From NCBI GenBank assembly GCA_002342365.1, contig DDPV01000029.1, positions 38,174 to 102,173 of the forward strand: DNA of 64,000 nucleotides. Direction: 5' to 3'. The position numbers and the translations under genes were made by a program. The notes under the pieces were generated by a model. That model saw only the letters and a program-made list of their open reading frames with translations. It did no database searches and had not been told where the DNA came from. The DNA is from Burkholderiales bacterium UBA2459 (GTDB lineage: Bacteria; Pseudomonadota; Gammaproteobacteria; Burkholderiales; Burkholderiaceae_E). This document shows, one piece after another, positions 8,773-18,059 of this stretch (positions are counted from its first letter, which is position 1; each line of letters begins with the position of its first letter).

Positions 8773-10560
8773 ATGCGTACGTGTTACACCGGTCTGGTTT
8801 GTGCCGATCAGCTTCAAGAAGTCGTCAGCTTGTTCGGATGGGTTCACAGACGTCGTGATCATGGCGGCGTGATTTTTATCGATCTTCGCGACCGTGAGGG
8901 CCTGGCCCAGGTGGTCTGTGACCCCGATCGGCCCGAGATGTTTGCCGCAGCCGAAAGGGTGCGCAATGAGTTTTGTCTGCGGATCAAGGGTTTGGTGAGG
9001 CGACGGCCAGAAGGCACCGAAAACGTCGCCTTGCGAAGCGGCGAAATCGAGATCTTGTGTCATGAACTCGAGATCCTGAACGCCTCGGTCACGCCGCCGT
9101 TTCAGCTTGACGATGAGAATTTGTCGGAAACCACAAGGCTCACGCATCGGGTGCTCGATTTGCGTCGCCCAGCTATGCAAAACAATTTGATGCTTCGCTA
9201 CAAGGTGGCAATGGCCGTGCGCCGCTTCCTTGACGCGGAGGGGTTCATCGATATCGAAACACCGATGCTTACCAAAAGCACCCCGGAAGGTGCCCGCGAT
9301 TATCTGGTGCCTTCAAGGGTTCATGCGGGCGAGTTTTTCGCCCTGCCGCAATCGCCGCAGCTCTTTAAACAATTGCTGATGGTTTCAGGTTTCGATCGCT
9401 ACTATCAGATCACCAAGTGTTTCCGCGACGAGGATTTGCGCGCTGATCGGCAGCCTGAGTTCACCCAAATCGACTGTGAGACATCCTTTCTCGGCGAACA
9501 GGAAATCCGGGATTTGTTCGAGACGATGATTCGCGTGGTTTTCGAGCAGGCCATTGATGTGAGGCTGCCTCACCCCTTCCCGGTGATCAGCTATCAGGAG
9601 GCGATGCGCCGTTTTGGTTCCGATAAGCCTGATCTTCGGGTCAAGCTTGAGTTCACCGAACTCACCGACGTGATGAAAGACGTGGCCTTCAAGGTGTTTA
9701 GCGATGCAGCCCAACAAAGCGACGGCCGCGTGATTGCGCTTCGGGTGCCTGCGGGTGCAACAATCAGCCGATCTGAAATCGATACCTATACGCAATTTGT
9801 ATCGATCTACGGTGCCAGGGGGTTGGCCTGGATCAAGGTTAACGACCTGAGCAAGGGTCGCGAGGGTTTGCAATCGCCCATCGTCAAGAATTTGAACGAT
9901 GCTGCCATCGAAGCGCTCCTGAGTCGAAGTCAGGCTGCCGACGGTGACATCTTGTTTTTCGGCGCTGACAAAGCCAAAGTGGTCAACGATGCAATGGGTG
10001 CCTTGCGGGTCAAGATTGGACATTCGGACTTTGCAAAGGCCAACCAATTGTTCGAAGAGGCCTGGCGCCCGCTATGGGTGGTCGATTTTCCGATGTTTGA
10101 ATACGACGAGCCGTCGCAGCGCTGGAGTGCCTGCCATCACCCCTTTACCGCGCCTAAAGACGGGCATGAGGATTACCTTGCAAGCGATCCAGGTCGAGCG
10201 CTTGCAAAGGCTTATGACATGGTCTTGAACGGCTGGGAAATCGGCGGTGGATCGGTGCGTATTCATCGTGAAGCGGTGCAATCCAAAGTCTTTCGAGCGC
10301 TTCAAATCGATGCTGAAGAAGCTGCTGCGAAATTCGGGTTTTTGCTCGATGCGCTTCAATACGGGGCACCGCCCCATGGGGGCATTGCCTTCGGTCTGGA
10401 CCGGATTGTGACCATGATGTCCGGCGCCGAATCGATCCGGGACGTGATTGCTTTTCCGAAAACGCAGCGTGCGCAATGCTTGCTGACCGATGCCCCAAGT
10501 GCGGTGGACGAAAAGCAGCTGCGCGAACTGCACATCAGGCTACGATCCAATGCCCTATAA
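8773..10560 (+). CDS. aspS: aspartyl-tRNA synthetase, probably non-discriminating (Asp/Asn)
   Basis: Class IIb synthetase of 595 residues. The anticodon-binding OB domain is at the N-terminus ([15 protein letters not shown], about 18-32). The catalytic domain has motif 2 [16 protein letters not shown] and motif 3 [14 protein letters not shown], with the bacterial GAD insertion between. His30 and Gly81 (in RRPEGT) match the His31/Gly83 pair known from the Pseudomonas aeruginosa enzyme, which also charges tRNA-Asn. A non-discriminating enzyme with GatCAB transamidation is therefore inferred. ATG 8773 has AGGA at 8761-8764, 8 nt upstream; the longer frame overlapping DUF502 is rejected. Confidence 0.97.
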   Translation: MRTCYTGLVCADQLQEVVSLFGWVHRRRDHGGVIFIDLRDREGLAQVVCDPDRPEMFAAAERVRNEFCLRIKGLVRRRPEGTENVALRSGEIEILCHELEILNASVTPPFQLDDENLSETTRLTHRVLDLRRPAMQNNLMLRYKVAMAVRRFLDAEGFIDIETPMLTKSTPEGARDYLVPSRVHAGEFFALPQSPQLFKQLLMVSGFDRYYQITKCFRDEDLRADRQPEFTQIDCETSFLGEQEIRDLFETMIRVVFEQAIDVRLPHPFPVISYQEAMRRFGSDKPDLRVKLEFTELTDVMKDVAFKVFSDAAQQSDGRVIALRVPAGATISRSEIDTYTQFVSIYGARGLAWIKVNDLSKGREGLQSPIVKNLNDAAIEALLSRSQAADGDILFFGADKAKVVNDAMGALRVKIGHSDFAKANQLFEEAWRPLWVVDFPMFEYDEPSQRWSACHHPFTAPKDGHEDYLASDPGRALAKAYDMVLNGWEIGGGSVRIHREAVQSKVFRALQIDAEEAAAKFGFLLDALQYGAPPHGGIAFGLDRIVTMMSGAESIRDVIAFPKTQRAQCLLTDAPSAVDEKQLRELHIRLRSNAL

Positions 10561-10996
10561 AATTCCCGAATCGGTCCTCGTTATCTTGCACACGCCCAGT
10601 CTGAACGTGCTCGTGCTCGAACGTGCTGATCGACCGGGGTTCTGGCAGTCGGTTACCGGCAGCAAGGCGCACTGGGGTGAGCCGCTGTGGCAGACCTGTG
10701 TGCGCGAAGTCAAAGAGGAAACCGGCGTGACGATCGACGCCGCGGCCTTGATCGACTGGGAACAACAAAATCGCTATGAAATTTACCAGCTCTGGCGGTA
10801 TCGCTATGAGCCTGGCGTCACCCACAATACCGAGCATGTTTTTTCATGTTGTGTGCCGGAAGATACTGCGGTTGTGATCTCGCCGCGCGAGCACTTGCGC
10901 TTCGAATGGCTTGAGCAGGATCGGGCGGCCAGGCGTTGTTTTTCACCGAGCAATGTGGAGGCGATTGAGCAATTGCATCGCCGCTTTACAGCCTAG
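10550..10996 (+). CDS. nudB: dihydroneopterin triphosphate diphosphatase (Nudix)
   Basis: A 148-residue Nudix hydrolase closely resembling NudB, which removes pyrophosphate from dihydroneopterin triphosphate in folate synthesis. The start [16 protein letters not shown] and [15 protein letters not shown] are typical of NudB. The Nudix box is [19 protein letters not shown] followed by EETGV, at about 37-60, with the REVKEE core that binds Mg2+. The start ATG at 10550 overlaps the last 11 nt of aspS, and the aspS-nudB pairing is known from enterobacteria. The frame beginning 60 nt earlier has no family support. Confidence 0.92.
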   Translation: MPYKIPESVLVILHTPSLNVLVLERADRPGFWQSVTGSKAHWGEPLWQTCVREVKEETGVTIDAAALIDWEQQNRYEIYQLWRYRYEPGVTHNTEHVFSCCVPEDTAVVISPREHLRFEWLEQDRAARRCFSPSNVEAIEQLHRRFTA

Positions 10997-11111
10997 ACGA
11001 TGCCTCGTGTTGCTCCGCTGCCGTGAAGCAGTGCATTGCTAGCCCGGGTCGCGCAGCCTCAAGGCTTTGCTGCCCACCGTTTTGGGGCGATTAGCTCTTC
11101 GCTGCGTGATC

Positions 11112-12095
11112 ATGCATGCGCTGGTTGAACTCAGAAGCGAGGGGCTTTATTGTCCCTTAGGCGATTTTTATATCGATCCATGGCGTCCTGTGCAGCGCGC
11201 GGTGATTACCCATGCCCATGCAGATCATGCGCGAAGCGGCCACCAGCACTACCTTGCCCACAGCGATGCGGCAGACATCATGCGAACAAGGCTTGGCCGT
11301 AAGTTATCGCTACAACTTTTGAAATACGGCGAGCGCCTGAAGCTAGGCGAAATCGAGCTGAGTCTGCATCCTGCAGGACATGTGTTGGGATCTTCGCAAG
11401 TCAGGCTCAGCCACAAGGGTAATGTGTGGGTGATCTCGGGAGATTACCGGGTGCAGGCCGACGCCAGTTGCGAGGCTTTTGAGCCGGTCCTTTGCGATGT
11501 TTTTGTCACAGAGTCAACCTTTGCCTTGCCGATTTATCGCTGGGAGCCGCAGGCGCAGGTGATCGACCAAATCAGTGCATGGTGGCAAAACAATGCTGCA
11601 AACGGTCTATATTCTGTACTTTATACCTATGCGCTCGGAAAGGCACAGCGCCTTGCGATGGCTTTGCCGGAGGGCCCGGTCTGGGTTCATCCGGCCGTGG
11701 ATGCGATGCATCACTGTTATCGTCTGGCGGGCCGGAAAATTCCTGCTAGCCCATGTTGGGACAGCAACCATAAACCGCCGGCAGGAAGCTTGATTCTTGC
11801 TCCGCCGGCAAGCGCAGCTTCGGCCGTGTTCTCAAAACTGGGTGCTTACGAAGATGCTTCGGTGTCGGGCTGGATGCGCTTAAGAGGTATCCGAAGGCGT
11901 CGTGCGCTCGATCGTGGCTTTGTCATTTCGGACCACGCCGATTGGCCAGGCTTGCTATGGGCGGTTCGCGAAACTGGCGCGCAAAGCGTATTCGTGACCC
12001 ATGGGCAGGTTGATGTGCTGGTGCGTTATCTCAACGAGCAAGGCTTTGAGGCAGCACCGCTTCGCGCAACAGCCTGGGGCGAGGATGCATCGTGA
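11112..12095 (+). CDS. ligase-associated DNA exonuclease, metallo-beta-lactamase fold
   Basis: A 327-residue MBL-fold nuclease of the type found in Lhr/ligase clusters. Metal-binding motifs seen: ITHAHADHA (about 32-40), GHVLGSSQV (about 94-102), ISGDYR (about 113-118) and a late SDHADW (about 275-280). Family members degrade or trim DNA ends. ATG 11112 (MHALVELRSEGLY) is chosen because the conserved region begins at LYCPLGDFYIDPW; an upstream in-frame start would add 15 unlikely residues. It opens a five-gene operon, and its stop overlaps the ligase start (GTGA). Confidence 0.88.
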   Translation: MHALVELRSEGLYCPLGDFYIDPWRPVQRAVITHAHADHARSGHQHYLAHSDAADIMRTRLGRKLSLQLLKYGERLKLGEIELSLHPAGHVLGSSQVRLSHKGNVWVISGDYRVQADASCEAFEPVLCDVFVTESTFALPIYRWEPQAQVIDQISAWWQNNAANGLYSVLYTYALGKAQRLAMALPEGPVWVHPAVDAMHHCYRLAGRKIPASPCWDSNHKPPAGSLILAPPASAASAVFSKLGAYEDASVSGWMRLRGIRRRRALDRGFVISDHADWPGLLWAVRETGAQSVFVTHGQVDVLVRYLNEQGFEAAPLRATAWGEDAS

Positions 12096-13822
12096 CGACG
12101 AGCCGCGTTTTGGCTGCTGATGAGGGTTTGATCTGGTTTGCCTCGGTGCTCGAGGCCATCGATCAGTCCAATGCCCATTCGCATAAAACCGCGGTGCTCA
12201 AGGCTTGCTTTCGCGAGGGAATTCAACAAGCCAGGCAAGAGGATCTCGCTTGGCTGGTCTATTTTCTTGCCGGGGGCAAGCTGCCAAAAAGGCTGCGCAG
12301 CGCGCTGCTAAGACAGGCTGCGATGCAGGCAAGCGGCTTGTCCGAGTGGCTTTTTGAAGCTTGTTACGCTCACGCAGGTGATCTGGCTGAAACGATTGCC
12401 CACTGCGTTGGGAACGCATCCACGCAAGCTGTTGCGCCCGATGCGAGCAAGCGCAAGACAAGCGAAGCGCTCAGGTCAGGCTTAAGCCTGCATCAGTGGA
12501 TCACCGAAGGCTTTCTCGCGATTGCTGATGCGCAGCCCGACATCCAAAGCGCCTGGCTAATCGATCAGTGGCAGCGCCACGATCACGCGAGCCGTTTTGC
12601 GATCAATAAAATCATCACCGGCGGTTTTCGCATCGGCGTTTCGCGAGCCTCGGTTCTGAAGGCGCTAGCTGCGGCCTGTGATCTTGATCCCCAGCTGCTG
12701 GCGCAACGCTTCATGGGCTGGATGCTGGAGCTCCCTTCGGCCGCGCGTTTTACCAGCTTAATCCTTGATTCCGGAGCCGATGGATCCGATGAGCGGCCCT
12801 TGCCCTTTTGCCTTGCTCAGAGCATGGACGATGACTGGCAGGCCATGGGCGATTCAAGATCCTGGCAGCTCGAGTGGAAATGGGATGGCATACGGGTGCA
12901 ATGGATCGCAGGCCATCAGCGCAGTTACCTTTGGTCGCGTGGTGAGGAACTGATCAGCGAGCAGTTTCCCGACCTCGGGCTTGAGCATTTCCATGGGCTT
13001 ATACCAGTCGGCACAATTATCGATGCGGAGCTTTTGGCCTGGGATGAGCAGGCGCAAAGGATTGCGGGCTTTGCCGATTTGCAAGTGCGTCTGAACCGGA
13101 AAACCCTCGGTGCTGCCTTTTTGCGATCGCATCCGGTGCGGCTGATGGCCTACGATTTGCTGCGACTTGGTTCGACGGACTTAAGACATGAGCCTTTGCG
13201 CGATCGCCGCGAGAAGCTTCATTCACTGCTGCAAGCCACATCGTCGGCGTTCCTGATCTCGCCCGGTTTTTCGCTATTGCGATGGTCGGATTTACAGCCG
13301 CTGCGTCAACAGGCACGCGATGCGCGAGCCGAAGGGCTGATGCTTAAGCATGCTGAAAGTCCTTATATCGCAGGCCGCTCTAGAACGTATACTGCAAATG
13401 CTGGGCGTAGCGGCTGGTGGAAGTACAAGCTTGATCCTTTCACGGTGGATGCTGCCTTGATTTATGCGCAGGCAGGCCATGGCAGGCGCGCTAATTTGTA
13501 TACCGATTACACCTTTGCAGTCAGAGGCCCGCAAGGCTGGTTGAGCCTGGCAAAAGCCTACTCAGGGCTGAGCGACGCTGAGATTCGCGAGGTTGACGCA
13601 AGGATTCGAAAAACGACCGTCGAACAATTCGGGCCGGTTCGGGTGGTCGAGCCGACGATGGTATTTGAAATCGCCTTTGAATCGATCGCTCCGAGCAAGC
13701 GCCACAAGGCAGGGCTTGCCTTGCGCTTTCCACGCATGCTGCGCTGGCGTAAGGACAAAACCGTCGAGGAGGCCGACTCGATCGACAAGCTTCACGAGCT
13801 GCTAAGCATACTTAACCGATGA
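12092..13822 (+). CDS. ATP-dependent DNA ligase, Lhr-cluster type
   Basis: A 576-residue ATP-dependent DNA ligase. The N-terminal helical DNA-binding domain runs to about 220. The adenylation domain contains the nucleotidyl-accepting lysine Lys263 in EWKWDGIR, then IIDAELLAWDE (motif III-like), EGLMLKH (motif IV-like) and WWKYKL (motif V). An OB domain follows to the C-terminus. It seals nicks with ATP, unlike the NAD-dependent replicative LigA. The GTG at 12092 overlaps the exonuclease stop by 4 nt, and its own stop overlaps the next ATG, so the operon is translationally coupled. Confidence 0.92.
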   Translation: MTTSRVLAADEGLIWFASVLEAIDQSNAHSHKTAVLKACFREGIQQARQEDLAWLVYFLAGGKLPKRLRSALLRQAAMQASGLSEWLFEACYAHAGDLAETIAHCVGNASTQAVAPDASKRKTSEALRSGLSLHQWITEGFLAIADAQPDIQSAWLIDQWQRHDHASRFAINKIITGGFRIGVSRASVLKALAAACDLDPQLLAQRFMGWMLELPSAARFTSLILDSGADGSDERPLPFCLAQSMDDDWQAMGDSRSWQLEWKWDGIRVQWIAGHQRSYLWSRGEELISEQFPDLGLEHFHGLIPVGTIIDAELLAWDEQAQRIAGFADLQVRLNRKTLGAAFLRSHPVRLMAYDLLRLGSTDLRHEPLRDRREKLHSLLQATSSAFLISPGFSLLRWSDLQPLRQQARDARAEGLMLKHAESPYIAGRSRTYTANAGRSGWWKYKLDPFTVDAALIYAQAGHGRRANLYTDYTFAVRGPQGWLSLAKAYSGLSDAEIREVDARIRKTTVEQFGPVRVVEPTMVFEIAFESIAPSKRHKAGLALRFPRMLRWRKDKTVEEADSIDKLHELLSILNR

Positions 13823-14820
13823 AGCAGCAGGGCATGGCGATCGTTGGCGTGGATTTCACAAGCGCTCCGAGCGCGCGCAAGCCTATCGTGGTCGCTCGCG
13901 CCTGGCTTGAGCGAGAGGTATCGCAGGCGACCTGCGCTGATTCTACCGATCCATGGATTTTAACGATCAAATCCATTGATCGTTATCATGATTGGGAGTC
14001 CTACGAGAGCTTTCTGGCAACCCCGGCAAAAAACGACGATCAGTTCAGCCAAAGCGCATGGTTAATGGGCGGCTTTGATTTCCCCTTTGGCTTACCCAAA
14101 GCGCTTCTCAAGGCCTGGCAGTGGGATCGGCTCGATTATCGGCAGATCGCTGAGCGCTTTTCGGAGCATGACCGGCATTATTGGGTGAATCGCTTAAAGG
14201 CCTTTTGCGATGCACGTGCCGTCGGCGACAAGTTTGCACATCGTGCCTGCGATTATCCTGCCGGATCAAGTCCGTCGATGAAATGGGTGAATCCACCGGT
14301 TGTATTCATGTACCGCGAGGGCTTCAAGCGCCTCATCAAAGCGCAATGGCTGCTGCCGGGCTTTGAATCGCTTGAGACTTCGGCTGCAAGCACCGCAGCG
14401 CCGATCGCTGCGCAACATGAGGTGTTCGCTTCACCGCTTGTTGCTGAGCAAACGGAGGGGTGTACCTCACCGCTTGCGCTTGCGCTTGAGGCTTACCCCG
14501 GACACCTGGCAAGGCTAGCGATAGGTCGTGCATCGTATAAGTCCGACAGTCATACCCAAGACCCCGCAAGGCGCGCTATGCGCGAGACCATGCTGGAGCG
14601 CTTGGCGGCCGCATTGCCTTTGCGCTTTTGCATGCCGCCCTCGCAGCGTGATGCGATGATCGACGATGGGCGCGGCGATAGCATCGATGCCTGGCTGTGC
14701 GCGATCCAGGCTGCCTGGGCGGCGACAAAAGGTCCACCACGGTGGGGCGCAGCGCCCGATGCGGATCCTACAGAGGGTTGGATTGCATCGCTTGATCTGG
14801 CCCGGTTTTTCGCGGGCTAG
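13819..14820 (+). CDS. DUF429-like predicted RNase H-fold protein inside the Lhr/ligase operon
   Basis: A 333-residue protein. The pattern resembles DUF429, a family with a predicted RNase H-like fold: IVGVDFTSAP (Asp12), GGFDFPFG (Asp87), LEAYPG (Glu224) and GDSIDAWLCAIQAAW (Asp287 and Asp290). Four spaced acidic positions could build a two-metal nuclease site; this is inference, since no activity is established. A conserved-looking KWVNPPVVFMYREG lies near 155-168. The ATG at 13819 overlaps the ligase stop by 4 nt and the helicase starts 3 nt after its stop, so it is made together with a known repair module. The family call is by eye. Confidence 0.75.
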   Translation: MKQQGMAIVGVDFTSAPSARKPIVVARAWLEREVSQATCADSTDPWILTIKSIDRYHDWESYESFLATPAKNDDQFSQSAWLMGGFDFPFGLPKALLKAWQWDRLDYRQIAERFSEHDRHYWVNRLKAFCDARAVGDKFAHRACDYPAGSSPSMKWVNPPVVFMYREGFKRLIKAQWLLPGFESLETSAASTAAPIAAQHEVFASPLVAEQTEGCTSPLALALEAYPGHLARLAIGRASYKSDSHTQDPARRAMRETMLERLAAALPLRFCMPPSQRDAMIDDGRGDSIDAWLCAIQAAWAATKGPPRWGAAPDADPTEGWIASLDLARFFAG

Positions 14821-14823
14821 ATC

Positions 14824-17292
14824 ATGCGGCGAATCACTGCGGCGCTTCGCGACAGCATCAAGGATTACTTTGCTTTACGCGGTTGGACCCCGCTTGCCTT
14901 TCAGCGCGAGACCTGGCGCGCGATAGCCCAAGGCAAAAGCGGCTTGGTTCATGCACCGACCGGCATGGGAAAAACGCAGGCGATTTGGCTTGGGGCATGC
15001 ATGCACTGGCAGGCCCACTTCGCAAATCGCCAGGCGGCGCTTCAAGGGCTGTCGCTTCAAGGGCCGGCGCTGCTTTGGATCACACCGATGCGTGCCCTTG
15101 CAAGCGATAGCCTGGCAGCGCTGCGTGAGCCTTTTGCGCAAACCCCTTGGGCCGATCGTTTCACGGTTGCGATGCGCACCGGGGATACCCCAAGCGCTGA
15201 ACGCAAGCGCCAGGAGCGGCGATGGCCCTTTGCGCTCATCACAACCCCCGAGAGCCTTTGCCTGATGCTCTCGCGTACCGATGCGCTGCAAACCCTGGGC
15301 AACGTGCGCTTTGTCATCGTCGACGAATGGCACGAGTTGCTCGGTAGCAAGCGCGGGGTTTTGCTGCAGCTGGCGCTGGCCTGGTTACGCGGTCATTTTG
15401 CCCATCCGCTGCAGGTCTGGGCCTTGTCGGCGAGCTTGGGTAACTTGGAGGAAGCTGCGCGGGTGCTGATTCCCGAGCAGGCCTGCATGATCAGCAGCAA
15501 AAGGCCCAAGCCGATTGCGGTGGATTGTTTATTGCCCGCGGCGTCATCTCGACTTGCCTGGGCCGGCCATCTGGGTTTGGCGATGTGTGAGCAGCTTGCC
15601 CAAAGCCTTGATGGTTGCAAAAACGCGCTTGTTTTTACCAATACGCGTTCGCAAGCTGAGCTCTGGTACCAGGCCTTGCTTGAAGCGCGTCCGCAGTGGG
15701 CCGGATGCATCGCCTTGCACCATGCTTCGCTGGATCTAACGGTCAGACGCTGGGTGGAGCAAGCGCTCAAGGCGGGCCAATTGTCGGTGGTGGTCTGCAC
15801 CTCAAGCCTGGATTTGGGCGTTGATTTTTCTCCGGTCGAAAAAGTGATTCAGATCGGATCGCCTAAGGGCGTGGCGCGCCTGATGCAGCGCGCCGGACGA
15901 TCCGGCCATCAGCCAGGGGCGAAAGCAAGCCTTACGATCGTGCCCACGCATGCGCTTGAAGTGATTGAGGCCGCTGCGGCAGCCGACGCCTTATCGCGGC
16001 GCGAGCTCGAATCGAGAAAGCCGCCGCTGCGGCCGATGGATGTGCTTGTTCAATTTCTTGTCACACTAGCCTGCGGACCGGGCTTTGATGCGCAGCACCT
16101 TTATGCGATCGTGCAAAAGACTGCATCGTTTGCCGATTTATCGCGCAAGGACTTTGACTGGGCCTTGCAGTTTGTACACCGGGGCGGCGAGAGCTTGCGA
16201 GCCTATCCGGATCATCATCGGGTTGCGCAAGCCGACGACGGACGATGGCGCGTGCAGCGCGCCGATCTGATCCGCCGGCATCGGATGAACATGGGTACCA
16301 TCCTCAGCGACGCATCGATTCAGGTCAAGATGATGCAAGGCGCAAGACTTGGCAGCGTTGAGGAAAGCTTCATCTCAAGGCTGCGCCGGGGCGATTGTTT
16401 TATCTTTTCAGGACGGTTGCTTGAATTGGTTCGGCTTCACGACATGACCGCTTATGTGCGCAAGGCACGCGGCACCAAGGCCGCAGTACCGCGATGGAAT
16501 GGCGGCAAAATGCCGCTTTCGCTCGAAATGTCAAAGGCCTTGGCGCGATGCCTTGATGAAGCCCGAAAGGACCGTTACGAAGGCGATGCCATGCGCTGGG
16601 CCAAACACTTGCTTGAGCTCCAGGCGAAAGTTTCAGCCTTGCCGGATGCAAACCGTTTGCTGATTGAAAGTTACCGTTCGCGCGATGGTTATCACTGGTT
16701 CTTTTATCCGCTGCAGGGCCGGCAGGTGCACCTGGGTTTGGCCACCTTGCTGGGATGGCGCCTGGCACGCGAGCGTCCCCGAAGCTTTTCGATCGCGGTG
16801 AACGACTACGGCTTTGAAATGCTGAGCGCCGAACCCCTTGAGCAATCGCAATGGCTTGACCCCAGCTTGTGGCGTGCCGAATCCTTGGCCTCCGATGGCA
16901 TGGAGAGCTTCAACGCCAGCGAATTGGCGCAGCGACGATTTCGCGAGATCGCGCGCGTTGCAGGACTTGTGCAGCAGTCCTATCCGTCGCGTCAGGCAAG
17001 CGCAAAACAGCTGCAAGCTTCATCGAGCCTTTTCTGGGAGGTGTTTAATCGTTATGATCCTGATAACTTGTTGCTCGACCAGGCAAGGCGTGAAGTCCTG
17101 GACCATGAACTCGAGCACCAAAGGCTTGAAGACGCCTTGCTCAGGATCAATCAACAAAGCATGCACTGGCAGCCGATTGAGCGACTCTCACCCTTTGCCT
17201 TTCCCTTGATGCTTGAGCGATTGCGCGAAAGCCTGAGCAACGAAAAACTTCAGCAGCGACTCGCCCGCATGATTGCCGAGCTCAGCGCCTGA
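14824..17292 (+). CDS. ligase-associated DEXH-box helicase (Lhr-core type)
   Basis: An 822-residue superfamily 2 helicase of the Lhr type. Motif I is APTGMGKT (44-51), motif Ia-like TPMRALA near 89-95, motif II DEWH (167-170, a DEXH variant) and motif VI QRAGRSGHQPG near 356-366. A long C-terminal region follows, with the winged-helix and Lhr-specific features expected of the core family. Known Lhr-core enzymes are ATP-dependent 3'-to-5' translocases that unwind tailed duplexes and RNA:DNA hybrids. The ATG at 14824 follows the DUF429-like stop by 3 nt; its own TGA shares its last base with the start of the next gene. Confidence 0.93.
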   Translation: MRRITAALRDSIKDYFALRGWTPLAFQRETWRAIAQGKSGLVHAPTGMGKTQAIWLGACMHWQAHFANRQAALQGLSLQGPALLWITPMRALASDSLAALREPFAQTPWADRFTVAMRTGDTPSAERKRQERRWPFALITTPESLCLMLSRTDALQTLGNVRFVIVDEWHELLGSKRGVLLQLALAWLRGHFAHPLQVWALSASLGNLEEAARVLIPEQACMISSKRPKPIAVDCLLPAASSRLAWAGHLGLAMCEQLAQSLDGCKNALVFTNTRSQAELWYQALLEARPQWAGCIALHHASLDLTVRRWVEQALKAGQLSVVVCTSSLDLGVDFSPVEKVIQIGSPKGVARLMQRAGRSGHQPGAKASLTIVPTHALEVIEAAAAADALSRRELESRKPPLRPMDVLVQFLVTLACGPGFDAQHLYAIVQKTASFADLSRKDFDWALQFVHRGGESLRAYPDHHRVAQADDGRWRVQRADLIRRHRMNMGTILSDASIQVKMMQGARLGSVEESFISRLRRGDCFIFSGRLLELVRLHDMTAYVRKARGTKAAVPRWNGGKMPLSLEMSKALARCLDEARKDRYEGDAMRWAKHLLELQAKVSALPDANRLLIESYRSRDGYHWFFYPLQGRQVHLGLATLLGWRLARERPRSFSIAVNDYGFEMLSAEPLEQSQWLDPSLWRAESLASDGMESFNASELAQRRFREIARVAGLVQQSYPSRQASAKQLQASSSLFWEVFNRYDPDNLLLDQARREVLDHELEHQRLEDALLRINQQSMHWQPIERLSPFAFPLMLERLRESLSNEKLQQRLARMIAELSA

Positions 17293-18047
17293 TGCAAACC
17301 CCCGACAACCGACCGCCGGCCGGCGTTTTTGTGCTTGGCGATCTCTGGCTCTGGCCAGGCTTTGCGGTATCAAGACCAGCCCAGGCCCAGCTGATGGTCG
17401 CCGATGTGCATTTGGGTAAGGCAGCAAGCTTTCGCGCCCAGGGTGTACCGGTCCCTGAGCAGGTGACGCAGGAAAGTCTCGACCGACTCAGCGCCTTGAT
17501 TGAGGCAAGCCAGGCCAGCGCTCTGATTGTGCTCGGCGACCTGGTCCACGACTCTAGGGGGTTATCACTTTTGTTGCCCTTGTGGCTAAGCTGGCGCCAG
17601 CAACACCCACAGATTGAGGTCAAGCTGGTTCTCGGAAACCACGACCTCAAAAGCCCCTCGGCCGCGCTAGCCCGCGCTTTACCAGGGGTGCTGATGCTGC
17701 AAGCGCCCTATGCCGATCAGGCGCTTTACCTGGCACACGAAGCCGATTCCCTGCTTGACGATTCGCTGCCCGAAATCACCGGCCGCGATGCGATGCCGGT
17801 GTCAGGACTTTGCGGTCATGAACATCCGGTTGTGTCGATTCCTGATCCGGTGCTCGCCAAACGAATTCGCAGGCCTTGCTTTTATCTGGACGACAGGCGC
17901 ATCTTGCACCTGCCTGCCTTCGGATCGTTTACCGGCGGCCATCCGATTCGTCTGGACCGTTGCGAACGCCTTTTTGTGGATGTTTTTGCGAGCGTTGAAG
18001 AGCTATCGCCCAGGGCGCTGCGACAAAGGCAAGCGAAGTTTCGCTAA
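17292..18047 (+). CDS. pdeM: ligase-associated metallophosphoesterase PdeM
   Basis: A 251-residue calcineurin-fold phosphoesterase. The metal-ligand motifs appear in the standard order: ADVHLGK (about 37-43), GDLVHD (about 79-84), GNHD (about 115-118) and GHEHP (about 176-180), with GSFTGG near the end. In the Lhr module this protein is thought to be a DNA end-processing nuclease or phosphoesterase. The start overlaps the helicase stop (TGATG), making this the last of five coupled genes. It is convergent with sppA, leaving only 12 nt between stops. Confidence 0.9.
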   Translation: MQTPDNRPPAGVFVLGDLWLWPGFAVSRPAQAQLMVADVHLGKAASFRAQGVPVPEQVTQESLDRLSALIEASQASALIVLGDLVHDSRGLSLLLPLWLSWRQQHPQIEVKLVLGNHDLKSPSAALARALPGVLMLQAPYADQALYLAHEADSLLDDSLPEITGRDAMPVSGLCGHEHPVVSIPDPVLAKRIRRPCFYLDDRRILHLPAFGSFTGGHPIRLDRCERLFVDVFASVEELSPRALRQRQAKFR

Positions 18048-18059
18048 TGGCGCTGTGCA

